From contig JAKUTX010000008.1 of NCBI GenBank assembly GCA_022447855.1, forward strand, positions 5,059 to 69,058: 64,000 bases of DNA. The letters are read 5' to 3'. Both the position numbers and the translations under genes were made by a program. The stretch comes from UBA6927 sp022447855 (lineage in GTDB: Bacteria; Chloroflexota; Dehalococcoidia; Lucifugimonadales; UBA6927). Shown piece by piece: positions 26,727-34,956 of this stretch. The notes under the pieces are model-generated. The model saw only the letters and a list, made by a program, of their open reading frames with translations. It had not been told where the DNA came from and did not search any database. The first letter of the stretch is position 1. Each line of letters begins with the position of its first letter.

Positions 26727-27097
26727 CTCAATTCTCCAGACATTTAAGGATTTTTGAGATTTCTATTAAGTAAATGCGCTTAAACCACAAATAATCCCTG
26801 AACATAGTTACTAATTTATAATGAAAAGACTAAAAACTAAACCAAAAAACTATCACTTTTTTAATGAAAACATTGTTAGTAAAATTGCCACAAAGGCATT
26901 TTTTTATATTTTTTTAGTATTTTTTTAGTATTTTTTCGAAAAAATTTAAAAAAATGTTTTTGTGGGCATATAGCCTTCCTAATGGTTTGGCATACGTATT
27001 GCTACTTATTTATAAAGACATTAAATACAGATGTAAAATCCAAATACTAGGATTTCATGTTGGTATAAATTGTTTCAGAAATTTGCAGGAGAATAAA
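26727..27097. other. AT-rich divergent gap with a small terminator-like hairpin
   Basis: About 370 nt between the minus-strand kinase and the plus-strand zinc-ribbon gene. TGCC (26886-26889) pairs with GGCA (26895-26898) and is followed by runs of T, including a repeated tttttttagta unit, which resembles a weak intrinsic terminator. TTTGTGGGCA at about 26,960 could pair with the same left arm instead. The plus-strand frame is open from 26954, but the real start is later, so this is probably leader DNA. Confidence 0.4.
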
Positions 27098-27562
27098 ATG
27101 GTAACACTTAGAAACAGCGCAATTCCAGCAACAATAAATCACGAGCCTGTACCAATACGACAGACACAGTGCCCACGCTGCAATAATAGATTACAGCAAG
27201 ATTTTCCTGACATGGAACCAGAATGCGTGGCATGCGGTTACGTTGACTACACCTTTATTCCAAAAGTTTCTGCTGGAAAATCAATTTTGCAAACCGCGAC
27301 AGAATATTTCATTCGATACAATGGAACATATGACTATCTAAAAGATACTACTGTCCACGTTAAAACCATTAGAATTGGTAATCCTAACGGATCTGGAAGA
27401 TTAGAAAATCGTCCTACTTGTCCATTTTGCGAGGAAAGTATGCAATCCCTTTCTTTATCCGGTAAAAGAAAAGACAAGGAAGAAACCAGATTCAAATGTG
27501 TATCCGATCACAGAATTTCACTTTTTATGGGAAGCACCCGATCAGAAATGGGCTGGAGATAA
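27098..27562 (+). CDS. Zinc-ribbon protein, unknown function
   Basis: A 154-residue protein with an N-terminal zinc ribbon CPRCNNRL...CVACGY (about residues 26-47) and a second CPFC...C pair near residues 107-130. The middle segment contains GKSILQTATEYFIRY. The frame extends upstream to 26954, but CAGGAG lies just before the ATG at 27098 and the upstream part is unlike a coding segment, so I use 27098. I do not recognise a family; nucleic-acid or protein binding through the ribbons is inference. Confidence 0.7.
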   Translation: MVTLRNSAIPATINHEPVPIRQTQCPRCNNRLQQDFPDMEPECVACGYVDYTFIPKVSAGKSILQTATEYFIRYNGTYDYLKDTTVHVKTIRIGNPNGSGRLENRPTCPFCEESMQSLSLSGKRKDKEETRFKCVSDHRISLFMGSTRSEMGWR

Positions 27563-27576
27563 TTTCTTAGAAAGAT

Positions 27577-27688
27577 GGATCGGAATAACTACGGTGCATG
27601 ACGGTAACATACGACACTTGGATTTAGCACAGATCCAGTCCGTTACATCTTTTGCATAAACAAAGCCCCTATCGTTATGCACCGATCC
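27577..27688 (+). repeat. Palindromic repeat element, copy 1
   Basis: The non-coding stretch folds well: GGATCGG (27577-27583) pairs with CCGATCC (27682-27688); GGTGCATGACG with CGTTATGCACC; GTAAC with GTTAC; and TGGATTT (27619-27625) with AGATCCA (27631-27637). An alternative 7-bp hairpin TGCATAA/TTATGCA can form on the right. Its part 27625-27670 matches 60755-60800, sharing an identical core of 21 nt. It may be a small non-autonomous mobile element or an RNA. Confidence 0.5.
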
Positions 27689-27732
27689 TAACTAACTAGT
27701 TTGATGCAATGAAGTGACGAAGTAAAACCGAC

Positions 27733-27927
27733 TTAATTTGCAGCAACCATATCCTGCCCACAGCACATCGGAGACTTAATTTTCCCATCGCCATTGGGAC
27801 ATTCAGCAACTGCCACTATTGAGCCATCATCCTTAGTAATTTCCTTGTGTTCAAGAGATGTACCACACTTACCGCACGTTACATCACCAACTTCCATACC
27901 ACAATCTGAACAACTATAATTAGCCAT
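27733..27927 (-). CDS. Small zinc-ribbon protein
   Basis: A 64-residue protein with CSDCG and CGKCG near the N-terminus, then CPNGDG and MCCGQDM near the end, so it probably binds one or two zinc ions. AAGGAG lies 6-7 nt before the ATG at 27925-27927, which fixes the start. The same frame runs open to 28173, but that extension translates the tRNA-Arg gene and is spurious. Small proteins of this pattern occur in several phyla without assigned function. Confidence 0.75.
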   Translation of the reverse strand: MANYSCSDCGMEVGDVTCGKCGTSLEHKEITKDDGSIVAVAECPNGDGKIKSPMCCGQDMVAAN

Positions 27928-28039
27928 GATGAACTCCTTACAAGTTTTGATTATATTACGGAATTTATTATTTTCAGTGATACATGTCAATATCTGAAAA
28001 CAGCTATTTTGACTAAATGCATAAATAAACAAATAAATG

Positions 28040-28112
28040 CGCGCCAGAAGGGATTCGAACCCCCAACCCTCAGTTCCGAAGACTGATGCTCTATCCGTTG
28101 AGCTACTGGCGC
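28040..28112 (-). tRNA. tRNA-Arg (anticodon TCG)
   Basis: A full cloverleaf is visible: acceptor GCGCCAG/CTGGCGC, D stem GCTC/GAGC, anticodon stem TCAGT/ACTGA around loop CTTCGGA, and T arm GGGGG-TTCGAAT-CCCTT. The discriminator is G. CCA is not encoded (CAT follows). It reads CGN-type arginine codons. Confidence 0.96.
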
Positions 28113-28130
28113 AAAAAATCATACATATGA

Positions 28131-28208
28131 TGGGGTGAGCGAAGGGACTCGAACCCTCGATCTTCAGGGCCACAACCTGACGCCTTAACCAACTTGGCCA
28201 CGCTCACC
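28131..28208 (-). tRNA. tRNA-His (anticodon GTG)
   Basis: Cloverleaf with acceptor GTGAGCG/CGCTCAC, an encoded extra G at the 5' end (28208) typical of tRNA-His, discriminator C, anticodon stem TCAGG/CCTGA around TTGTGGC, and T loop TTCGAGT. CCA is encoded at 28131-28133, unlike the neighbouring tRNA-Arg. The two genes are 18 nt apart and probably co-transcribed. Confidence 0.96.
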
Positions 28209-28290
28209 ACTATATAGGCATTCTAGCACCAGCAAAACATATGGTCAACGAATCAAAAAATTTAAACATAGACTTTCAGAAATTAAAGTT

Positions 28291-29805
28291 CTAGTTTTTA
28301 TTATCAAAACTATTCTTAATTAATTGCACAAATGTACGAACCGCGACTCCTGTAGCACCATTAATTTGAATGCCGGAATTTTTTGTCACTTTACTAGTTC
28401 CAGCAATATCTAAATGAACCCATGAGGAATCTTTTGCAAATTCTCCAATAATCATAGCCCCTATAATTGATCCTGCTCCACCTGTACCAATATTGTTAAT
28501 ATCAGCTACATTACTTTTATATTGCTCTGCATATGCATCAGCCATAGGTAACTGCCACATATCTTCTCCAACTTCATTACCAGCACAAATTACTTTATCC
28601 GTCCATTCTTGATTATTCCCAAATGCTCCAATAAATTGATCTCCCAAGGCTACAGAAATTGCACCAGTTAGAGTTGCTACATCTACAATTTTAGAAATTT
28701 TTAATGAAACTGCATATGCCATAGCATCTGCAAGAACTAAACGTCCCTCAGCGTCTGTGTTACCAATTTCAATAGTTTTCCCATCCATTGTATTTACAAC
28801 ATCTCCTGGCCTCTGAGCTGACCCTCCAGGCATATTTTCAGTGGCTGGTACAATTCCAATCACATTTGCATTTAAACCCAACCTGGCAATCGCCTTTATA
28901 GTCGCTATTACTGCTGCCCCTCCAGCCATATCTCCTTTCATAGATCTCATGCCTGAGGCTGATTTAATATCCAATCCTCCACTATCAAAAGTAATCCCTT
29001 TTCCTAAAATACCAATTGTTTCAGAGTCCTTCCGTTGATCAGAAAAATAACGCATTACTATAAATTTTGGAGGTTCGCTACTCCCCATAGACACACCTAA
29101 CAATGCACCCATACCTAAATCAAGCATTTCTTTCCGATCAAGAATTTCTACAGATAAATTGTCTGAAAAGGATTCCAACTCTTTTGATAGCAAAGCCATC
29201 TTAGTAGGAGTCATATGGTTTGGAGGATCATTTACCATATCACGAGCAAAGTTTACTGATTCAGCTATAATCAAGCCTGAGTTAATCCCCTGCTCTATTA
29301 AATCTTTATTTCGAAAGCCAATCAAAATAAACTTAGTCACTGCATGTAATTTAGAATTATCAACCGATTTGTACTTTCCAAATTTGTACAAACCTAGTAA
29401 GGCAGCTTCTGAAGTCAATTGCCCGAAGACAAAATCGTCAAATATTTCAAATACCTTTGGAGAAGACAAAATCGATATGGTTTCAATTGTTTTTATGTTG
29501 CTAAGCTTTCTAAAATTTTCAGCAAGCAAATTTCGAAAATGTTTAGAATCCAACTTTGCAAGTTCTCCGCAACCTAAAATCGCAACCCTCCTAGACTCTA
29601 TATAGCCCAAAGTATGAACAATAGTCATTGAGCCAAAATCTGTGTCAATCTCTCCATTTTTCAGCATATTTGAAATTTCATTATTTAACTGACAATCTAG
29701 ATCTAAATAATTATCATCAAGCTTTTTTTGGTTAGCAAATACAAAAATTAGTAAAACATCCGTTTTTACAGTTTTAGCCTCAATTTGAACAACATCAAAA
29801 TTCAT
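28291..29805 (-). CDS. pepA: Leucyl aminopeptidase (M17 family)
   Basis: Two-metal cytosolic aminopeptidase that trims N-terminal residues from peptides. The catalytic C-terminal half has KGITFDSGGLDIK, GDMAGGAAVIATI, and NTDAEGRLVLADA, which hold the metal ligands and the catalytic Lys and Arg. The N-terminal domain (about residues 1-170) is more divergent. Length 504 fits the family. It stands alone on its strand with its start about 140 nt from the divergent aminotransferase. Confidence 0.95.
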   Translation of the reverse strand: MNFDVVQIEAKTVKTDVLLIFVFANQKKLDDNYLDLDCQLNNEISNMLKNGEIDTDFGSMTIVHTLGYIESRRVAILGCGELAKLDSKHFRNLLAENFRKLSNIKTIETISILSSPKVFEIFDDFVFGQLTSEAALLGLYKFGKYKSVDNSKLHAVTKFILIGFRNKDLIEQGINSGLIIAESVNFARDMVNDPPNHMTPTKMALLSKELESFSDNLSVEILDRKEMLDLGMGALLGVSMGSSEPPKFIVMRYFSDQRKDSETIGILGKGITFDSGGLDIKSASGMRSMKGDMAGGAAVIATIKAIARLGLNANVIGIVPATENMPGGSAQRPGDVVNTMDGKTIEIGNTDAEGRLVLADAMAYAVSLKISKIVDVATLTGAISVALGDQFIGAFGNNQEWTDKVICAGNEVGEDMWQLPMADAYAEQYKSNVADINNIGTGGAGSIIGAMIIGEFAKDSSWVHLDIAGTSKVTKNSGIQINGATGVAVRTFVQLIKNSFDNKN

Positions 29806-29904
29806 TTCCCCTCCAATTTTTTCCTCAATAACCTTTTCTTATATATTAAACACATTAATATTCAATCTGAGTTCAAATTACTTTACGTAAGCCTACATTC
29901 ATTC

Positions 29905-29913
29905 TGATATAAT
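29905..29913 (+). promoter_or_regulatory. Extended -10 promoter of the aminotransferase gene
   Basis: TGaTATAAT forms an extended -10 element ending 33 nt before the ATG at 29947. A TTTACG-like -35 lies about 19-20 nt upstream, so the -10 probably dominates. Confidence 0.5.
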
Positions 29914-29946
29914 TGCACCAGATTAAATCTCTAATTGAGGTGTTAT

Positions 29947-31236
29947 ATGGGTAATTCTAATTCTCAACGAACTCAAGAAGAATTAATACAAATGGCCCAA
30001 CTTTATTTTCCTGGCGGATCTACAGGAAATAATACCCCTCCCCATTTACTTATAAACCAAGGTTCAGGAAGTAAAGTGTGGGATGCTGACGGAAATGAAT
30101 ATATAGATTATTTAATGGGTTCTGGCCCAATGATACTTGGCCACGCACATCCAGAAGTAACTGAAGTAGTCCAGGAGCAAGTTGCAAAGGGTACGACATT
30201 TTTTGCAAATAATGAACATGCAATTTTGCTTGCTGAAGCAATAGTGAAATCCGTCCCCTGTGCTGAAAATGTACGCTTCACTAGTAGTGGATCAGAAGCA
30301 ACATTATATGCTATGAGAGCAGCTCGGTCCTATACAAGAAAAAATAAAATATTGAAGTTTGAAGGTGGTTTCCACGGAATGAATGATTACTCTTTAATGA
30401 GCATGATGCCCAAAGAGCCAATTCCATTTCCGCAAGCTCTACCCGACTCTTCTGGAATTCCTAATTCTGTACGTAATGAAATGTTAATTGCACCTTTTAA
30501 TGACATCAATCTCACCACTGAAATTATTAACGAAAACGTTTCTGATATTGCAGGCGTTATAGTGGAACCACTACAAAGATTGATTCCTCCTGAAAAAGGT
30601 TTTCTGGAAGGACTTCGTGAGATAACATCCTCTTACGGAATACCTCTAATATTTGACGAAATCGTTACAGGATACAGACTAGCCTATGGTGGAGCACAAG
30701 AATATTACGGTGTAACACCCGACTTATGTACTTTGGGGAAAATAATTGCAGGTGGGTATCCTCTAGCCATGATTGCTGGAAAAAAACAATTTTTAGATCA
30801 TTTTGATCCACAAAATTCTAAAGGTCCAGATTACCTGCCACAAATTGGAACATTAAATGGAAATCCAATTGCTGCAGTTGCTGGACTGAAAACCTTAGAA
30901 ATCCTCCGGCGCCCAGAAAGTTACAAGCAAATTTTCAAAGTTGGAAACATTTTAATAGATTCATTAAACCAACTCTTCAAGCAATCAGACATCCCCGCTC
31001 AAATCATTGGAGAACCTCCAGTATTCGATATTTTCTTTACGTCAAATAAAATTACAGATTATCGATCAAGCCAACATGCAAACAAAGAACTTCTAATGAG
31101 ATTCAATGAATTATTATTGCAAAAGAGAATTTTCCGAGGTGATACCAAATTCTACACATCTCTTGCACATACTGATGAAGACATCTCAAAGACAATAGAT
31201 GCATTTGCATTCGCAATTAAAAATCTTAGGGGATAA
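29947..31236 (+). CDS. Class III aminotransferase, glutamate-1-semialdehyde aminomutase-like
   Basis: PLP enzyme related to HemL. It shows GQ-free N-terminus with GGSTGNNTPPHLLINQGSG, DGNEYIDYLMGSGPMILGHAHPEV, SGSEATLYAMRAARSYT, FEGGFHGMNDY, the PLP-Asp region IFDEIVTGYRL, and LGKIIAGGYPLA with the catalytic Lys. The HemL-specific GGGMPVGA is GGYPLAMIAG here, and no other haem gene is adjacent, so it may be a paralogue with another amino-acid substrate. GAGGTG precedes the ATG at 29947; the frame opens at a TTG four codons earlier. Confidence 0.82.
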   Translation: MGNSNSQRTQEELIQMAQLYFPGGSTGNNTPPHLLINQGSGSKVWDADGNEYIDYLMGSGPMILGHAHPEVTEVVQEQVAKGTTFFANNEHAILLAEAIVKSVPCAENVRFTSSGSEATLYAMRAARSYTRKNKILKFEGGFHGMNDYSLMSMMPKEPIPFPQALPDSSGIPNSVRNEMLIAPFNDINLTTEIINENVSDIAGVIVEPLQRLIPPEKGFLEGLREITSSYGIPLIFDEIVTGYRLAYGGAQEYYGVTPDLCTLGKIIAGGYPLAMIAGKKQFLDHFDPQNSKGPDYLPQIGTLNGNPIAAVAGLKTLEILRRPESYKQIFKVGNILIDSLNQLFKQSDIPAQIIGEPPVFDIFFTSNKITDYRSSQHANKELLMRFNELLLQKRIFRGDTKFYTSLAHTDEDISKTIDAFAFAIKNLRG

Positions 31237-31408
31237 CCACATTTTAATCACCTAGATTGATTTAATCCGTATCAAATTATCAATTTTGTATGTATTTTCA
31301 TATTGACGAAGCCCACTTTTGGGGGATAGTCTTTAATTAGTTTCCGCTAGTTATTCTGGAACCTCACCAAAAATCTCTTTGTATATTTTGCCAAAATGGA
31401 GTTTAACA

Positions 31409-32245
31409 GTGAATCTTGGAAGTACATCTATAAATCTTGTTAGTGATGGAACTATGCTAAAAGACGGAGGATCAGTATTCGGTCAAATCCCGAAAACTGA
31501 ATGGAGCCAACATATCACTCCTGATAGGAACAACCGAGTTAGACTGGGAATTAATTGCATGCTCATCCAAACCCCTGATGCAAACATACTAGTCAACGCA
31601 GGAACAGGATCCAAACAATCTGACAAATTAAAAGATACTTTTGGTTTGACTGGAAACAAATTACTTAAAGGTCTCAGATCATTCGGAATTACTGCACGTG
31701 ATGTGGATATTGTTATACTAAGTGATTTATTTATTGAACATGGTGGAGGATGTACAAAAATGGATCGATCAGGCATGGCAGTCCCAACTTTCCCTAAAGC
31801 TCGTCATATTGTTCAAAAATCATCTTGGGAAGATGCACAGAATCCTAACGACCGATTTAATAACAGATTTAACCCGGAAGATTTTCTTCCTCTACAAGAA
31901 AAAAACCTAATCGAAATAATCGATGGTGATACTGAAATAATTCCTGGGGTGAATATAAAAGTTACTAACGGGCCATCAATTGGACACCAAATAGTGCTCG
32001 TTGAGCGTGGAAGTGAAAAAGTAGCCTTTCTAAGCAACCTGATACCTACACCAATGCATTTAATGCCCAATTATATTGCTGCGTGGGACATGGACCCCAA
32101 TAACACATTACTAGAAAAACAAAAAACTCTGACAAATGCTGTAAAAGATGGTTGGTTGGTTGTTTTTGGCCATGCCACAGAACACCCTGCAGGATACATT
32201 AGAGAAAGAAATGGCCGAGCTGAATTCCTACCTGTAGCCGTATAA
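31409..32245 (+). CDS. MBL-fold protein with degenerate metal site
   Basis: Metallo-beta-lactamase fold (lactonase-like group): FPKARHIVQKSSWEDA, GPSIGHQIVLVE and FGHATEHPAGYI align well with family signatures. The metal motif HxHxDH reads DLFIEH, the later GD is SN, and the first GH of the GHTPGH box is lost, so most ligands are gone. Start: GTG at 31409 with GGAG 7 nt upstream is better supported than the TTG at 31379. It follows the aminotransferase. It may be a catalytically inactive binding protein. Confidence 0.75.
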   Translation: MNLGSTSINLVSDGTMLKDGGSVFGQIPKTEWSQHITPDRNNRVRLGINCMLIQTPDANILVNAGTGSKQSDKLKDTFGLTGNKLLKGLRSFGITARDVDIVILSDLFIEHGGGCTKMDRSGMAVPTFPKARHIVQKSSWEDAQNPNDRFNNRFNPEDFLPLQEKNLIEIIDGDTEIIPGVNIKVTNGPSIGHQIVLVERGSEKVAFLSNLIPTPMHLMPNYIAAWDMDPNNTLLEKQKTLTNAVKDGWLVVFGHATEHPAGYIRERNGRAEFLPVAV

Positions 32246-32258
32246 TTTTTTTTCATCC

Positions 32259-33578
32259 CTAATCGTTAGCATTCAAGATTTCAACCATCAATACATTTTC
32301 TGTTAAAGATATAATCTCCACATCTCTAATTTGATTATGAAGTCTACTGCTTGAAAAACATTCAACGCGTAAATAGTCTTCAGTTAGTCCAGTCCATTTT
32401 AATGCTGATCCTACTTCGGTACATTCTTCCCATAACACTACTCGTTGCTCACCAATAAGGTTTTCTCTATATAATCTCTCTTTAACTTTTGAAAGATTCA
32501 TTAGTTTTTTCATTCTAGTAGATTTAATATCAGAAACAATTTGGTTATCAAAATATTGGGCTGAAGTCCCTGGTCTTATAGAATAAGGAAAAACGTGTAA
32601 TGAAGAAAAATCAATTTCATTACATAATTCAAAAGTGTCTTGAAAATCATTGTCTGACTCGCCAGGAAAACCAACAATTACATCTGCCGTAATAGAACTG
32701 TTCGGAATTTGGTCCTGAATCATTTTAATTGCATCAAAATACTCTATTGAAGTATATCTTCTACGCATTTTAGCAAGAATCAAATCGCTCCCACTCTGTA
32801 AAGGCATATGGAAATGCGGACAAACTCTTTCATTTTTGCAAATCGACAAAAATTTTTGATTAATATCTTGAGGCTGAAGAGAGGATATTCTAAGCCTTTT
32901 CAAATTCGTTTCGTCCAAAATCCTTTCTAACAAGCTATTCAGATCACAATTATCAAATTCAAATCCATAAGAACCTAACTGCGTGCCCGTAAGAACAATT
33001 TCATTGTACCCACCTTCAACAAAATCATTAATTTGACTGAGAATAATATCTGGAGAGATACTTCTCTCTCTACCCCTAACTTTCGGCACAATACAATAAG
33101 CACAGACTTGATCACAGCCTTCTTGAATCTTAACCATTCCCCTTGTACGAGAAATCCTTGGGGTCAAAACCTGAGACAAATCCGAACCTGTTGTGCAAGG
33201 AGTTAAATCATGCGCCACCAGCTCTTTAACAAAACCTATTATTTTTGGCTTTTCTTTATTACCAATCACCAAATCAATTTCGGACAATTCTTTTAACTCA
33301 TTCTCCGCTCTTTCTGCATAACAACCAGTAACTATTATCTTACAATCAGGTCGTTTTCTTCGGACAGATCTAATCGCCTGTCTTGCTTTCTTGTCAGCAA
33401 CGTGAGTAACAGTACATGTGTTGATTAAATAAATATCCGCATCCTCTAATGAATCAGTAATTTGGAATCCTGAATTAAGAAATTGGGCAGATAATTCAGT
33501 AGTATCCGCTTGATTAAGTTTACAACCATGAGTTTGAAAATATACTGATGGAGTTGGATGTGAAACTATTGATGTCAT
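32259..33578 (-). CDS. mtaB: tRNA (N6-threonylcarbamoyladenosine(37)) methylthiotransferase
   Basis: Radical-SAM methylthiotransferase that converts t6A37 to ms2t6A37. The N-terminal UPF0004 domain has three cysteines in HGCKLNQADT, INTCTVTH and VTGCYAE. The radical-SAM CxxxCxxC is in GCDQVCAYCIVPKVRGRERS, and a TRAM-type C-terminal region follows. The KLNQADT and CTVTH pattern points to MtaB rather than MiaB. It depends on t6A made through TsaC, also in this window. It converges with the MBL gene and is divergent from fabF. Confidence 0.93.
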   Translation of the reverse strand: MTSIVSHPTPSVYFQTHGCKLNQADTTELSAQFLNSGFQITDSLEDADIYLINTCTVTHVADKKARQAIRSVRRKRPDCKIIVTGCYAERAENELKELSEIDLVIGNKEKPKIIGFVKELVAHDLTPCTTGSDLSQVLTPRISRTRGMVKIQEGCDQVCAYCIVPKVRGRERSISPDIILSQINDFVEGGYNEIVLTGTQLGSYGFEFDNCDLNSLLERILDETNLKRLRISSLQPQDINQKFLSICKNERVCPHFHMPLQSGSDLILAKMRRRYTSIEYFDAIKMIQDQIPNSSITADVIVGFPGESDNDFQDTFELCNEIDFSSLHVFPYSIRPGTSAQYFDNQIVSDIKSTRMKKLMNLSKVKERLYRENLIGEQRVVLWEECTEVGSALKWTGLTEDYLRVECFSSSRLHNQIRDVEIISLTENVLMVEILNAND

Positions 33579-33645
33579 TATTTACCTCATTAAAATGATT
33601 ATAAATTATTTCATCCTATATCCCAAGCGTCCAATACGAAGGTTA

Positions 33646-33654
33646 TGGTATAAT
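33646..33654 (+). promoter_or_regulatory. Extended -10 promoter of fabF
   Basis: TGgTATAAT is a consensus extended -10 box ending 29 nt before the fabF ATG. No clear -35 is seen, consistent with extended -10 promoters. AGGAG follows at the normal place before the start. Confidence 0.55.
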
Positions 33655-33683
33655 TCAACTAGTTTTTATTTTAGGAGATCTCA

Positions 33684-34919
33684 ATGAATCAACGGGTTTA
33701 CGTTACAGGACTTGGTGCGGTTAGTCCCGTTGGTTTAGACTTAGATTCTACCTGGGAATCACTCATACTCGGAAAATCCGGAATTAATCAAATTTCATCC
33801 TTTGAAACTTCGGAGTTGCTAACTACAATCGCTGCGGAAATTACAGATTTTGATCCAATTGGTATTTTAGGATTGAAGGAATCAGCGAGAATGGATCGAT
33901 TTGTACAACTTGCATGTGTTGCCAGTCTCGAGGCTGTATCCAACTCAAATCTTGAAATCAATTCTTCCAATTGCAATAGAATTTCAGTAAATATCGCCAG
34001 CGGAATAGGTGGCATTATAACTCTTTCAGAACAAATCCAAGTTATGGATAGTCGAGGACCTAGAAGAGTAAGTCCATTTTTGGTGCCAATGATGCTTCCA
34101 GACATGGCTTCTGGGCAAGTATCAATGTTACTCGGCGCAAAGGGACCAAACTATAGTGCGGTATCAGCTTGTTCAAGCAGTGCCGATTCCATTGGACTTG
34201 CATTAGAATCAGTTCGAAGAGGAGACGTAGACATAGCTATTGCAGGTGGCGCTGAAGCAGCTATTTGCCCAATTGGCATTGCTGGGTTCAGTTCTTGTAA
34301 AGCTTTGTCAAAACGTAATGAAGACCCGCAAAAAGCTTCTAGGCCATTTGATGCAGAACGTGATGGGTTTGTACTTGGCGAAGGGGCAGGCATATTGATT
34401 TTGGAAAGTGAATCTAGTGTTTCACAACGTGGTGTCGAGCCCATAGCAGAAATTGCTGGATATGGATCTACCGCAGACGCACATCATATCACTCAACCTG
34501 CACCAGAAGGTGAAGGAGGTGCACGTGCAATGCAATTGGCTCTCAATCAAGCTAAAACTCAACCAAGGGATTTGTCATATATTAACGCTCATGGAACCTC
34601 AACTCCTCTTAATGACAAATACGAAACAATGGCAATGAAAACTGTTTTGAAAGAAAACTCATATGACATCCCAATTAGCTCAACGAAATCAATGACTGGG
34701 CATTTATTAGGAGCCAGTGGAGCATTAGAGGCTGTAATATCAGTAATGTCTATCAAAAACTCAATAATCCCTCCTACAATCAATTTAGATAATCCGGATA
34801 TTGAATGTGATTTGGACTATACACCACACGTGGCAGCCCAAAAACCGATATCTGCGGTAATGAGTAACTCTTTTGGTTTTGGTGGACACAATGCTTCTTT
34901 AATTTTTCGATCTTGTTAA
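33684..34919 (+). CDS. fabF: 3-oxoacyl-[acyl-carrier-protein] synthase II
   Basis: Condensing enzyme of fatty-acid elongation. The Cys-His-His triad is visible: SACSSSADSIG with the nucleophile near residue 163, NAHGTSTPLND and GHLLGASGALEA. The C-terminal NSFGFGGHNASL is typical. Length 411 is normal, and AGGAG precedes the ATG. No acyl carrier protein gene is adjacent, so this is a stand-alone copy, followed by recJ at a short distance on the same strand. Confidence 0.95.
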   Translation: MNQRVYVTGLGAVSPVGLDLDSTWESLILGKSGINQISSFETSELLTTIAAEITDFDPIGILGLKESARMDRFVQLACVASLEAVSNSNLEINSSNCNRISVNIASGIGGIITLSEQIQVMDSRGPRRVSPFLVPMMLPDMASGQVSMLLGAKGPNYSAVSACSSSADSIGLALESVRRGDVDIAIAGGAEAAICPIGIAGFSSCKALSKRNEDPQKASRPFDAERDGFVLGEGAGILILESESSVSQRGVEPIAEIAGYGSTADAHHITQPAPEGEGGARAMQLALNQAKTQPRDLSYINAHGTSTPLNDKYETMAMKTVLKENSYDIPISSTKSMTGHLLGASGALEAVISVMSIKNSIIPPTINLDNPDIECDLDYTPHVAAQKPISAVMSNSFGFGGHNASLIFRSC

Positions 34920-34956
34920 GCAACGCAAATTAATATTCCAACCAAATTATCTGGGA

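Noticed and set aside
27928..28173. Upstream extension of the small zinc-ribbon ORF
   Set aside because: It translates the tRNA-Arg gene and a non-coding spacer; the real start at 27927 has an AAGGAG site.
29947..31236. Assignment as true hemL (haem synthesis)
   Set aside because: The HemL-type GGGMPVGA segment is not conserved and no haem genes are adjacent, so only the family is stated.
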